Source of the DNA: CAWKPF01 sp963851415 | GTDB lineage: Bacteria; Acidobacteriota; Thermoanaerobaculia; Multivoradales; Multivoraceae | Length of the DNA stretch: 64,000 bases | NCBI GenBank assembly: GCA_963851415.1 | Contig: CAWKPF010000003.1 | Location: forward strand, 1,178,001 to 1,242,000 | Direction of reading: 5' to 3' | Part shown: piece by piece, positions 1 to 8,849 of the stretch | Layout of the letters: each line of letters opens with the position of its first letter | How positions within the stretch are numbered: the first letter of the stretch is position 1 | The notes under the pieces: generated by a model | Told to the model about the DNA's origin: nothing | The model's input: only the letters and a program-made list of their open reading frames with translations | Databases searched by the model: none | Made by a program: the position numbers and the translations under genes

Positions 1-505
1 TGCCGTTGGCAACCACCACCGCGAAGTCGGCGCTCTCGCCATCGGGAACCGGGGTCTTCGTGCCGCTCAGCTTGCCGCCCTCGAAGATCGTGGCGAGTCG
101 CGAGGCAGCAGGCGCGCCGGCGCCTTCGGAAAGGGCGAAGGTGCCGATGATCGCACCGCTCGCCAGCTTGGGCAGGTACTCCTTCTTCTGCTCCTCGGAG
201 CCGGCGGCGAGGAGGGCCTCGGTGGCGAGATAGACGGACGAGGAGAAGGGAACCGGGGCGACGGCTCGGCCGAGCTCCTCGGCCACGACGCACAGCTCGA
301 GGTAGCCGAAGCCCAGACCTCCGTACTCCTCCGGGATCGCGATGCCGGTCGACTCCATGTCGGCCAGGGCCTTCCAGGTGGCCTCGTCGTACGCCTCGTC
401 GCCTTCGAGAATGCGCCGGGGCACGTCGGGGTCGCAGACCTGCTTGAGCATCTCGCGGGTCTGTTGCTTCAAGGCCTTCTGCGCATCGGAGAAATCGAAA
501 TTCAT
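1..505 (-). CDS. Acyl-CoA dehydrogenase, N-terminal part (cut by window edge)
   Basis: The 168 visible codons read as the N-terminal helical domain and the start of the middle domain of an acyl-CoA dehydrogenase, a flavoenzyme that introduces the alpha-beta double bond into acyl-CoA thioesters. Visible family features are the opening FDFSDAQKALKQQTREML, the IPEEYGGLGFGYLELCVVAEELG block and the GTFALSEGAG segment that precedes the flavin-binding loop. The ATG at 505 follows a GAGGAG ribosome site. The C-terminal half with the catalytic Glu lies outside the window. A TetR-type palindrome sits about 215 bp upstream. The substrate cannot be assigned; many such enzymes with this N-terminus act on branched, steroid or aryl acyl-CoAs. 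Confidence 0.85.
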   Translation of the reverse strand, partial: MNFDFSDAQKALKQQTREMLKQVCDPDVPRRILEGDEAYDEATWKALADMESTGIAIPEEYGGLGFGYLELCVVAEELGRAVAPVPFSSSVYLATEALLAAGSEEQKKEYLPKLASGAIIGTFALSEGAGAPAASRLATIFEGGKLSGTKTPVPDGESADFAVVVANG

Positions 506-809
506 GACTCTCGTCTCCTCACCGGCCCGTCGTCGGGCCATCGGGGAATAGGCTTCCGGGCTCCGCTGCCGGCCGAACCGCAGACCGCGCGATGGGAATC
601 GGCGCTACGGTCGACGCGAGGATTGGCCGCGGACCTCCGGGCTTCGGCAATTCGGATCGAGCCCTGAAGGGCGCCAAATCAGTAGGTTTGCACCACTGTT
701 CGGTAGTCCAGAGTATCGCCGACCGACCGGTAGGTCAATATGGATCCCTGCCGCGAGTCCGCGGGCGAATCGCTCCGATCGCCACAGGCCGAGCGCGCTG
801 CGTCGTCGA
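506..809. other. Intergenic region between two acyl-CoA dehydrogenase family genes
   Basis: These 304 bases separate the stop of the large acyl-CoA dehydrogenase (810) from the start of the smaller one (505), both on the minus strand. The only structure I can support is the near-perfect TetR-type palindrome at 721-736. No tRNA, terminator or credible small gene was seen. Confidence 0.6.
721..736. promoter_or_regulatory. Probable TetR-family operator
   Basis: GACCGACCGGTAGGTC is a 16-bp dyad centred on ACCGGT with a single mismatched pair. Palindromes of the GACCGACCGGTCGGTC type are typical targets of TetR-family regulators of fatty-acid or steroid oxidation genes. It lies upstream of the acyl-CoA dehydrogenase gene that starts at 505 and downstream of the other at 810, so it most likely controls the former. 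The cognate regulator is not in the window next to it; the only TetR gene seen (55228) has its own, different dyad. Confidence 0.5.
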
Positions 810-3182
810 TCAGTTCTCACGTCTCACGGCGATGGGCGCGTCGAGGAGCGGGTCGGGAATCCCGAAGGCGTCGGCCAAAGGGACCGCTTCGGCTCGCAGC
901 TCGGCACACATGAGATCGACCTGGTCACGAATCGCCTCTGCCTTGCCGTCGGCGAAGTAGCCGTGCTCGAGGTACCAGCCCCGCTGGCGCTCCAGGTGGT
1001 CGAGGGCGTAGAGACTGCGCAGCGCCGTCAGGGGGGCCCGCAGCGCTTCGTCGTCGCTGGTCTCGACGGCGAGGATGAAGGACTCGAGAACGACCCGATC
1101 GACATGGGCGCGGGCCGCCGTCACCATGTGGGTCTGACATTCGAGCAGGGCCTCGTTCGAAGGGATCCCCTCGGCGAGGCGGGTACGGAGACGCTGCGCG
1201 AGTGTGCCCAGGAGGCGCTCGGCTCGGTAGGCGAAGGCGGCCCGTTGGAAGTCGGGGTCGCGCAGATGGTCGCGATCGATGCGTCGGACGACCCCCGGAT
1301 TGCGCTCGGACAGCTCGGTCAGGGCGCGTCGCCCCAGGTGGCGAAGCAGCGTGGTGATGCGAGGATCGTTGAACTGTGCACGATAGTTCGCGAGCAGGCC
1401 CTTGGCCACCAGTTGCAGCAAGACCACGTTGTCTCCCTCGAAGGTCGCGAAGACGTCGGTGTCGGCCTTGAGATCGGCAAAGCGATTCTCCGCCAGATAG
1501 CCGACGCCCCCGCAGCACTCGCGGCAGGCCTGCAGGGTGTCGATGGTGTTCCACGAGCTCGCCGCCTTGAGACCCGCCGCCAGCAGCTCGACGTCGCGTC
1601 GATCCTGCTCTGTGCTCTGGTCGGAACCGAGCTCGAGGTAGCGGCGCTGCAGCTCTGCGATGGCGAAGTGCAGTGCGTATGCCCGGGCGAGGCGGGGCAG
1701 GAGCCGACGTTGGTGAATCGGATAGTCGAGCAGCAGCGTCTCGGGCTCTCCCGGGGGGCCGAACTGGCGCCGCCGGTCGCCGTAGCGCAGGGCGATCACG
1801 AGACCGCTCTTGGCGGCCGAGAGGGCACCCGCGGCGACGCTCACCCGGCCGCCCACCAGCGTGCCGAGCATGGTGAAGAAGCGCTTGCCCTCGCTGGCGA
1901 TCGGGCTACGGTATTCGCCTTCGGAAGTCACCTCGGCAAAGCGGCCGAGCAGGTGATCCCGAGGCACCCGCACGTGGTCGAACCAGAGGCGACCGTTGTC
2001 GACGCCGTTGAGTCCCAGCTTGAGGCCGCAGTCTTCGATCCTCACGCCGGGGAGAGGCACACCGCTCCGGTCGCGGATGGGCACCACCAGGGCGTGCACG
2101 CCGTACTCCTCGTCCTCGACCCTCAGCTGCGCGAAGACGGTGGCGACCCTGCCATGTGCGGCGGCGTTGCCGATGTAGTCCTTCCCAGCGCTTTCGGTCG
2201 GGCTGTGGATCTCGAACTCGCCTCTCGAGCGGTCGTATCGGGCCACGGTCTCGATCTCGTTCACGTTCGAGCCGTGTCCCCGCTCGGTCATGGCGAAGCA
2301 GCCGGGGAGCTCGAGAGAGCCGATCTGCGGCAGCCAGCGGCGCTGCTGCTCCTCCGTGCCGAGAAAGAGAACGCTACCTCCCCACAGGCCGAACTGGACG
2401 CCGAACTTGACCAGCAGGCTCAGGTCGTGGGTCGCGAGTGTCTCGAAGACGACCAGGAACCCTTCCATGTCGTCCTCTCCGCCGGCGGAACGGGGATAGG
2501 AGAGGGCACCGAAGCCCTCGTCGGCCAGCGTCCGGCACCAGGCGAGGACCTGCTCGCGGTAGCTCTCCTTGTCGAGGCCACGACGGTACTCGAAGTCCTC
2601 CTGGGACAGTCGGTCCCGCAAGCGCCGGCGCAGGTCGCCTCGGGGACCGTCGAGGAAACGCTGCAGACGGTCGGTCGGGGTCACCGACGTGTCCCGTCGG
2701 GCTGCCTCCGCCGGGCGCGGGGTCTCCAACAGCTGGCTGCCGATGTCCCGTGCGAGGCCCAGGCTCTCCTCGATCTCGTCGAGAGCCCTGCGCTCGTCGG
2801 CCAGCGCATCGCCCTTCGCTCCTCCCGACGCGAGCTCCAGGGCCAGCTCGACCAGCGAGCGCCGCCCGCGGGGCGCGAGCTCGCGTCCCGCCCGCTGAAG
2901 GGCGCTGCGAAGAAGGCGAAGCTCGCCAGCCTCGGGCGGGTCCTCCGGGTCGAGCCAGGCGTCGAGATGGCCCCGGCAGTCCGCGGTGCAGCCCAGCGAT
3001 CTCAATCGCTTCCGGACGTCGTCGATTTCCCGGGCGTCGAGCTCGCCGTCGGCCCAGGCGACGTAGAGCAGGGGCAGGAACGGGAGCAGGTCCGCGCTGT
3101 CGAGGGCGCTGGGGTCGCGAGATCGGTTCACGGGTTCTCCGGTGGGGAAGCGGGACAGGGGTTCTTCAGAGGTTCGCGGCAC
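810..3182 (-). CDS. Acyl-CoA dehydrogenase/oxidase with N-terminal TerB-like domain
   Basis: This 790-residue protein has two parts. Residues about 28-150 are helical and carry the LLYVAWADGELDAREID pattern of TerB-like domains. Residues about 175-790 resemble large acyl-CoA oxidases and dehydrogenases: CFAMTERGHGSNV (about 295-307) is the flavin-contacting loop, and ATFEGDNVVLLQ (about 579-590) carries the presumed catalytic Glu 582. The likely role is FAD-dependent alpha-beta desaturation of acyl-CoA; the sequence cannot say whether oxygen or an electron-transfer flavoprotein is the acceptor. The first start is GTG at 3182. A second GTG at 3131 has a better spaced GGAG and would give 773 residues without losing either domain. 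The TerB-like extension on an acyl-CoA dehydrogenase is unusual. Confidence 0.85.
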   Translation of the reverse strand: MPRTSEEPLSRFPTGEPVNRSRDPSALDSADLLPFLPLLYVAWADGELDAREIDDVRKRLRSLGCTADCRGHLDAWLDPEDPPEAGELRLLRSALQRAGRELAPRGRRSLVELALELASGGAKGDALADERRALDEIEESLGLARDIGSQLLETPRPAEAARRDTSVTPTDRLQRFLDGPRGDLRRRLRDRLSQEDFEYRRGLDKESYREQVLAWCRTLADEGFGALSYPRSAGGEDDMEGFLVVFETLATHDLSLLVKFGVQFGLWGGSVLFLGTEEQQRRWLPQIGSLELPGCFAMTERGHGSNVNEIETVARYDRSRGEFEIHSPTESAGKDYIGNAAAHGRVATVFAQLRVEDEEYGVHALVVPIRDRSGVPLPGVRIEDCGLKLGLNGVDNGRLWFDHVRVPRDHLLGRFAEVTSEGEYRSPIASEGKRFFTMLGTLVGGRVSVAAGALSAAKSGLVIALRYGDRRRQFGPPGEPETLLLDYPIHQRRLLPRLARAYALHFAIAELQRRYLELGSDQSTEQDRRDVELLAAGLKAASSWNTIDTLQACRECCGGVGYLAENRFADLKADTDVFATFEGDNVVLLQLVAKGLLANYRAQFNDPRITTLLRHLGRRALTELSERNPGVVRRIDRDHLRDPDFQRAAFAYRAERLLGTLAQRLRTRLAEGIPSNEALLECQTHMVTAARAHVDRVVLESFILAVETSDDEALRAPLTALRSLYALDHLERQRGWYLEHGYFADGKAEAIRDQVDLMCAELRAEAVPLADAFGIPDPLLDAPIAVRREN

Positions 3183-3304
3183 ACCGGAGCCTTGGATTCC
3201 TGCTCTTTGGATTCAGGGCCTCGGACCGGCCTGGCTGGTCCGTCGATCGGCCCCCGCCTCGGGACCCGGTAGACTCGGGAGAAATCAAGGCAAGGAACGA
3301 CCTC

Positions 3305-3976
3305 ATGAGAATCACGTCCAGGATCGCTCTCGTCCTCACCGTCGGTGTTCTCACGCTGGCCGGCTTCGTTCTCGCAGGCGCTCGCACCGCCACTGGGGTG
3401 GCTCCTCCCAACGAAGACGAGGTTCCGGCCGATGCGTCCGTCGCCTACTTTGCCTCGGGCTGCTTCTGGTGCGTGGAGGCGGTCTACGAGAGCGTCGAGG
3501 GCGTCTACGAAGCCGTCTCGGGCTACGCCGGAGGTACGGAGAAGAACCCGACCTACGAGCAGGTATCGCGAGGTCAGACCGGTCATGCCGAGGCGGTGAA
3601 GGTGTTCTACGACCCGAACCGGGTTTCCTTCGCGACACTGGTCGATGTCTTCTTCGGCTCGCAGGACCCGACGCAGGTCAACGGCCAGGGCCCCGACCAC
3701 GGACGCCAGTACCGGTCGATCCTCTTCTATTCCAACGACGAGGAGAAGGCGGTCGCGGAGAAGGCGAAAGCCGATCTGGCGGCCTCGGGCCGGTATTCAC
3801 GCCCGATCGCGGCCGAGATCGTGCCGATCGACACCTTCTGGCCCGCCGAGGACTACCACCAGAACTACGAGCGCAACAACCCGAACAATCCTTATGTGCG
3901 CAATGTCTCGATTCCGCGTCTGCGCAAGTTTCAGGGGCAGTTCCCCGAGCTCCTGAAAGGCGAGCACGACTCGTAG
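3305..3976 (+). CDS. msrA: Peptide methionine sulfoxide reductase MsrA, exported or membrane-anchored
   Basis: The 223-residue product reduces the S epimer of methionine sulfoxide in proteins. The active-site motif GCFWC is at residues 52-56, with Cys 53 as the nucleophile. Further family signatures are GYAGG, GHAEAVKVFYDP, GRQYRSILFY and EDYHQNY. Residues 1-31 form a signal peptide or anchor (ALVLTVGVLTLAGFVLAGA), so the enzyme probably works in the periplasm on oxidised envelope proteins. The only cysteines are 53 and 56; the usual C-terminal recycling cysteines are absent. The ATG at 3305 has an AAGGAA site and is chosen over much longer in-frame extensions that are antisense to the neighbouring dehydrogenase. 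Confidence 0.95.
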   Translation: MRITSRIALVLTVGVLTLAGFVLAGARTATGVAPPNEDEVPADASVAYFASGCFWCVEAVYESVEGVYEAVSGYAGGTEKNPTYEQVSRGQTGHAEAVKVFYDPNRVSFATLVDVFFGSQDPTQVNGQGPDHGRQYRSILFYSNDEEKAVAEKAKADLAASGRYSRPIAAEIVPIDTFWPAEDYHQNYERNNPNNPYVRNVSIPRLRKFQGQFPELLKGEHDS

Positions 3977-4058
3977 CCTGGCTGCGATCGGCTGACATGG
4001 CCTCGAGTGACGAGAGCCTACGAGCTTGCTCGAACGAGGCTTGCGGTGGCCGCGGCGC

Positions 4059-4298
4059 TCAGGTGACCGTCGCCGTGGGGCCGAGGATCGCGCTGAATCC
4101 GGGCATCTCGTCGGCAAAGCGCTGGCGGCCCTCCGGGTCGATCACGACCGCGCGAACCCTGCGATCGGCTTCGCGGTCGCTGTAGCAGAGGGCGAAGCAG
4201 GCGACGTCTCGTTCCTCTACCGTGTTGCCGTCCTCGACGCGGGCTCGCCAACCGACGGCGGGCACGATCTGGAGAATGTGCTCGGGAGTCTCGGTCAT
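4059..4298 (-). CDS. Small protein of unknown function (79 aa)
   Basis: I do not recognise this family. The 79-residue product has no signal peptide and no membrane segment, and alternates short beta-like segments (ILQIVPAVGWRARV, VACFALCYSDR, RVRAVVIDPEG). It ends in FADEMPGFSAILGPTATVT. The ATG at 4298 follows GAGGAGG by a somewhat long spacer, which supports translation; upstream in-frame codons read as low-quality Arg/Pro sequence. It stands alone, convergent with msrA, with an ADOP permease gene downstream on the other side. Two cysteines are present (CFALC) but no metal motif is evident. Confidence 0.6.
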   Translation of the reverse strand: MTETPEHILQIVPAVGWRARVEDGNTVEERDVACFALCYSDREADRRVRAVVIDPEGRQRFADEMPGFSAILGPTATVT

Positions 4299-4482
4299 GG
4301 GGTCGGGATCCTCCTCAGTCGTCCCCGACAGGCGCCAGTGGGGACCAGGGGTTCGTGTTCGAGGACGGTTCACCAGGGCAAGAGTTTCAGTCCTGGGACG
4401 AAATGACGAACGGTGGGACGGATCAGGTACCAACGGGGTCCCAGACCCTCGTCAGGGACGAACGGTCCCGCGGATCGCGAGC

Positions 4483-7218
4483 TCACTCGTTGCGGAGGAT
4501 CAGGGCTGGATCTGCGCCCGCGGCGCGACGGGCCGGCAGCCAGCACGCGATCGCGGCAATGACCATCAGAGCCACGGCCACCCCGAGGAACGTGCCGGGG
4601 TCCTCCGCCTCGATGCCGAAGAGCATTCCACCCAGGAGGTTGCGTAGACCCCAGGCACCCGCGCTGCCGATCGCGACGCCGATCAGCGCCAGACGAAGGC
4701 CGTGCCAGAGGGTTTCGCGCAGCACCTGGGAGCGTTGCGCGCCCAGCGCCATCCGGATGCCGGTCTCCCGTGATCGCTGGCTGACGAGGAAGGAGAGCAC
4801 CCCGTACACGCCGAAGAGGGCGAGCAGCACCGCGAGGCCGGCGAAGACCGAGATGACCGTAGCGTAGAAGCGAGGCATGGCGACCGCTTCCGAGACTCGC
4901 GCTTCCATGGTGGTGATCTCGTCGAGGGGCAGGTTGGGGTCGATCGAGTGCACGACATCGCCGAGTGCGGGGATGACTGCGTCGGGCCGATCGGTCTTCG
5001 CGACCACCGACATCCGTTGGAACAACGAGGCCATCATCTCCGGAGCCTGCGCCAGCGGTAGGTAGAAGGTCGGTTCCGGATCGGACTCGGGTCCCTGAGC
5101 CCGCACATCGGAGACCACGCCGACGATTTCCCCGAACATCGCCAGGCGCTCGCCGAGCACCCGACCGTCCTCGAAGTAGCGGTCGGCGAAGCTCTGGTTG
5201 ATCACCACGGCGCCGGGGGCTCCCGCCCGGTCCGCCGGGGTGAAGGTGCGACCGTCGAGAAGGAGAATTCCCATCGTTTCCAGGTAGCCGTCGGAGACGA
5301 CCCGCAGGTCCCCCTGCGGCGCTTCGGCGGGATTCTCGGGTGGAGCCTGCGAGTCGATCTGCACGCTGAGCACGATGCGGCCCTGGACCGGTGGCAGGAA
5401 GTTGACCAGCCCGGCGGACTCCACGTCGGGAAGGGCACGCAGGCGCTCCAACAACTGTACGAAGAAGGCATCGCGCGCCTCTCCGGGCGGATACTGGGCA
5501 GGAGGAAGGGTCAGCTGGGTCGCGACCACCCCCTCCGGGTCGAAACCGGCGTCGACATTGATCAGCCGCAGGAAGCTGTTCCCGAGGAGGCTGGCGCCGA
5601 CCAGCAGAATCAGCGCCAGACCGATCTCCGCCACGGCCAGCCCGCCCCGCAGGTACTGTCCTACGGCCTTGCCGCCCACGATCGGTCCCGCCTCGCGGCC
5701 GAGGCTCGAGAGCAGACTCGACAGTCGTGTCTGGACACTCGGCACCAGGGCGAAGAGGGCCGCGCAGGCGAGGGCGAGCAGGACGGCGAAGAGGACGACC
5801 TGGGGATGGAGCGCGACCTCGTCGAGGCGCGGAATGTCCCCGGGGTCGAGTCTGCGGAGCGCACGCAGACCGATCCATGCCAGAAACAGGCCCACTGCAC
5901 AGCCGGTGAATGCGAGCACCAGACTCTCGGTGAACAGCAGTCGGCTCAGGCCGCCCCGGCCCGCTCCGAGTGCGGCACGGGTGGCCAGCTCCCGACGGCG
6001 CTGCAGGCCGCGCGTCAGGAGCAGATTCGCCACATTGGCGCAGGCGATGAGAAGCACGAGGCCGACCGCTCCGATGAGCACGCGCATCGCCGGGCGGATC
6101 GGCTCGATCTGCTGATCTCGGAGGGTGCGCAGCTCGAGGGTGCTGGGAGGAGAGTCTCCCGTCGACGTCTCGTGGCCCGCTTCGCGCTGCGGCCCGTGAC
6201 CACCGGGGCTACCCCCTTGGGCTTCCTCCTGGGCTCCGGGCTCCTCCCCTCGGTCAGCACCCGGTGAGACCCGACGACGCACGACGCGCTCGCCACCGCC
6301 ACTCGCCGGATCCGATCCAGGCGGCTGCGCTGCGGGATCCTGTCGCCCTTCGGCATCCGGACCCCGGCGGACGATCCGTCGCTCCGTGCCCGATTCCGGG
6401 GCGCCGGAAGGCCCAGGGCCAGCCCCGCGATCGCCGCGCTGGCCGCCGACCGTACGCTGTCGTTGGAGGCCGCTCTCGCGCTGGAGCTCTGCCAGCAGGG
6501 TGTCGCTCTCGGCTTCGGCCTGCTCCGGGGTGACCCCGTCGGCCAGTCTCGCGATCACCGGCAGCATGATCTCGGCCCGCTGTCCGTTGCGCTCGGGTAC
6601 ATTCCAGACGAGCGGTACCCACGCTTCGATCTCTTCGTCCGGGAAGGCGAAGGCGGAGGGCATGACGCCGAGCACGGTGTAGGGCTCCCCATCCAGCGTG
6701 ATGGCTTCTCCGACTTTCGTTTCGTCGCCCCCGAAGTAGCGATCGAGAGCACGACGAGAGAGCACGACCAGTCGACTTTCTCCTGCTTCGACCTCGGCGG
6801 CCTCGAAGGTGCGGCCTCGCTCGGGGGAGACTCCGAGCACCTTGAAGAGGTCCGCCGTCACCGCACCGGCCTGGAGTCGGCGCGGCTGATCCCCCTCGGT
6901 CAGGTTGAGGCTTTTCTGGTGGTATGCGGCAATGCCGTCGAAGCTGCGTGCCCGGTCGCGGAACTCCCGCACGTTGCTCAAATGGAAGGCGCCGCTGCTG
7001 CGCCCTTCCGGGAGCTCGGGGTGAACTTCGTTGAAGGAGACGATGCGGTCTGGCTCCGACCACGGCAGAGGGCGGAGGGCGACGGTCCACAGTACGCTGA
7101 AGATGGCCGTACTCGCTCCCAGGCCGAGCGCCAGCGCCAGGATCACCGCGAGCGAGAAACCGGGGTTGCGAGCCAGGGAACGGACGGCGAAGCGCAGGTC
7201 GGTCAAGAATCCGGTCAT
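4483..7218 (-). CDS. ADOP-family ABC transporter permease (MacB/FtsX type) with low-complexity insertion
   Basis: This 911-residue membrane protein has the two-module layout of Acidobacteria-type duplicated orphan permeases. It opens with LRFAVRSLARNPGFSLAVI and the first membrane helix, followed by a MacB-like periplasmic domain (about 50-250). Then come an FtsX core (IACANVANLLLTRG near 391, RRRELATRAALGAGR), a second periplasmic domain, and a C-terminal FtsX core (SRETGIRMALGAQRSQVLRETL). No ATPase gene is adjacent. Such proteins are thought to act in envelope export or lipoprotein handling, but substrates are unknown. Residues about 250-358 are a Gly/Arg/Pro/Glu/Ser-rich stretch absent from the other three copies in this window. 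The ATG at 7218 follows TGGAGTG. Confidence 0.85.
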   Translation of the reverse strand: MTGFLTDLRFAVRSLARNPGFSLAVILALALGLGASTAIFSVLWTVALRPLPWSEPDRIVSFNEVHPELPEGRSSGAFHLSNVREFRDRARSFDGIAAYHQKSLNLTEGDQPRRLQAGAVTADLFKVLGVSPERGRTFEAAEVEAGESRLVVLSRRALDRYFGGDETKVGEAITLDGEPYTVLGVMPSAFAFPDEEIEAWVPLVWNVPERNGQRAEIMLPVIARLADGVTPEQAEAESDTLLAELQRESGLQRQRTVGGQRGDRGAGPGPSGAPESGTERRIVRRGPDAEGRQDPAAQPPGSDPASGGGERVVRRRVSPGADRGEEPGAQEEAQGGSPGGHGPQREAGHETSTGDSPPSTLELRTLRDQQIEPIRPAMRVLIGAVGLVLLIACANVANLLLTRGLQRRRELATRAALGAGRGGLSRLLFTESLVLAFTGCAVGLFLAWIGLRALRRLDPGDIPRLDEVALHPQVVLFAVLLALACAALFALVPSVQTRLSSLLSSLGREAGPIVGGKAVGQYLRGGLAVAEIGLALILLVGASLLGNSFLRLINVDAGFDPEGVVATQLTLPPAQYPPGEARDAFFVQLLERLRALPDVESAGLVNFLPPVQGRIVLSVQIDSQAPPENPAEAPQGDLRVVSDGYLETMGILLLDGRTFTPADRAGAPGAVVINQSFADRYFEDGRVLGERLAMFGEIVGVVSDVRAQGPESDPEPTFYLPLAQAPEMMASLFQRMSVVAKTDRPDAVIPALGDVVHSIDPNLPLDEITTMEARVSEAVAMPRFYATVISVFAGLAVLLALFGVYGVLSFLVSQRSRETGIRMALGAQRSQVLRETLWHGLRLALIGVAIGSAGAWGLRNLLGGMLFGIEAEDPGTFLGVAVALMVIAAIACWLPARRAAGADPALILRNE

Positions 7219-7357
7219 GGTCACTCCAGGGTCTGGCGTTGGACTCGACGTTCGTTCCCCTCGAGGGGCGGCGAGCGTGGGGGAGCACTCGCTCTCAGGG
7301 GGAACGCGTGAGACCCCCCGGAGGTTCCCACCGGGGTCGATCGGGCCGCCGCCGCAG

Positions 7358-8713
7358 CTACTCTGGCTGTTTGTACACTTCGCCGCCACGCATGACGAAC
7401 TCGACGCGCTGGAGCGTGGTCACGTCACGGATCGGGTCCCCCGAGACGGCGATGACATCGGCCAGCTTGCCGACATCGAGAGAGCCCGCCTCGTCCTCGA
7501 TGCCGAGAATCCCGGCGGAAACCAGGGTCGCGCTGCGAATCGCCTCGATCGGAGGCATCCCCCCTTCCACCATGTAGAGGAACTCGCTGGCGTTGGTGCC
7601 GTGCAGGCAGACTCCGCAGTCGGTGCCGAAGGCGATCGGAACGCCGGCCTTGTACGCCTTGGCGAAGGTGTGCTCGATCACCGGGCCGATAGCTGCCGCC
7701 TTGGGGCGGATGATCTCGGGGTAGTAGCCGGGAATCGCGGCCTTCTCGGCGACGAATTTGCCGGCCGAGATCGTCGGCACCAGGAAGGTGCCGTACTGCT
7801 TCATGAGCTCGAATGCCTCTTCGTCCATGTAGGTACCGTGCTCGATCGTGGTCACGCCGCCCCGGATGGCACGCTTGATCCCCTCGGTGCCGTGAGCGTG
7901 GGCGGCGACGTGGAAGCCGTAGTCGTCGGCCGTCTCGACGATGGCGCGGATCTCCTCCTCGGTGAACTGCGGGTTCTGTCCGCTCTTGGCCATCGAGAGC
8001 ACACCGCCGGTGGCCGTGATCTTGATCAGGTCCGCGCCCTCCTTGTAGCGCTTGCGTACGGCCTGACGGGCCTCGTCGGGGCTGTTGACCACTCCGCCTC
8101 CCGGTCCGACATCGGTCATCAGATCGGCGCGGATGCCGTTGGTCGGGTCGCCGTGGCCACCGGTCGAGGCGAGTGCCCCGGTGGCGGCGAAGATGCGCGG
8201 CCCCGGGATCCATCCCTGATCGATCGCGCGACGAAGGGCGACGATGGTGGTGGGCTCGCCCCCGACATCGCGAACGGTGGTGAAGCCGGCCAGCAGCGTT
8301 CGCTTCGCGAAGACCGAGCCCCGCAAGGCATGGTCCGTGGGGTTCAGGGTCAACTCCTCCATGTAGCTGGCCGGGCTCGACTCCGAGCTCAGATGCACGT
8401 GCATGTCCATCAACCCGGGCAGCACCGTGTGCCTCTTCAGATCGATCACGGTGTCGCCGGCCGCAGCTCGGCTGAAACCGTCCTCGATGGCGACGATGCG
8501 CTCCTGCTCGATGACCAGGGTGCGGCTCTCGACGGTGCGCCCCGAAACCACGTCGAGCAGGCTTCCGGCGTGGATCAGCGTGCGAGGGGCGCCCTGCGGA
8601 GACTCGCTCTCCTGTCGAGCCGCGGTGGCGCGTGGGGCCGCGATCGCGAAGAGGACGAGAACCACAGCCGACAGCATCGAGGTCAGACCCGTTCTTGGAA
8701 TCGTGCGACTCAT
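7358..8713 (-). CDS. Secreted amidohydrolase-family metal-dependent hydrolase
   Basis: The 451-residue product starts with a signal peptide (residues 10-32) and is otherwise a complete amidohydrolase barrel of the imidazolonepropionase/prolidase-like type. Metal ligands are visible: HVH at 105-107, Lys 231 in LIKITATGG (probable carboxylated bridge), His 272 or 274 in AHAHG, His 292 in IEHGT and Asp 365 in FGTDCG. Secreted members of this group hydrolyse dipeptides or cyclic amides, but this substrate cannot be predicted. The ATG at 8713 has GGAG eight bases upstream; an in-frame GTG three codons earlier is less likely. It is divergent from the DUF6644 pair. Confidence 0.85.
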   Translation of the reverse strand: MSRTIPRTGLTSMLSAVVLVLFAIAAPRATAARQESESPQGAPRTLIHAGSLLDVVSGRTVESRTLVIEQERIVAIEDGFSRAAAGDTVIDLKRHTVLPGLMDMHVHLSSESSPASYMEELTLNPTDHALRGSVFAKRTLLAGFTTVRDVGGEPTTIVALRRAIDQGWIPGPRIFAATGALASTGGHGDPTNGIRADLMTDVGPGGGVVNSPDEARQAVRKRYKEGADLIKITATGGVLSMAKSGQNPQFTEEEIRAIVETADDYGFHVAAHAHGTEGIKRAIRGGVTTIEHGTYMDEEAFELMKQYGTFLVPTISAGKFVAEKAAIPGYYPEIIRPKAAAIGPVIEHTFAKAYKAGVPIAFGTDCGVCLHGTNASEFLYMVEGGMPPIEAIRSATLVSAGILGIEDEAGSLDVGKLADVIAVSGDPIRDVTTLQRVEFVMRGGEVYKQPE

Positions 8714-8821
8714 GGAAGGCACTCCGTGATGAATTCAGTGAGAAACAGTGAGGAACGAGCCGATCCTATGGGTAGTAGGGTCGAGGTGTTCGAGTGAACA
8801 GCTGCCTCGGGGACAGTCCTT

Positions 8822-8849
8822 TTGACGCGTCGTGGCTTTGAGAGATAAT
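8822..8849 (+). promoter_or_regulatory. Candidate sigma70-type promoter
   Basis: TTGACG (8822-8827) and GATAAT (8844-8849) are separated by 16 bases and each match the consensus at five of six positions, which stands out in this GC-rich sequence. Transcription would begin near 8856, leaving almost no leader before the ATG at 8860. Confidence 0.4.

Noticed and set aside
963..3272. A 769-codon open frame on the plus strand opposite the large acyl-CoA dehydrogenase
   Set aside because: It is a GC-driven shadow of the real gene; the product has no recognisable domain, while the minus strand carries clear motifs.
6145..6471. A compensated frameshift in the first ADOP permease
   Set aside because: Neither of the other two frames of this strand shows permease-like sequence here, and the protein resumes in the same frame, so an in-frame insertion fits better.
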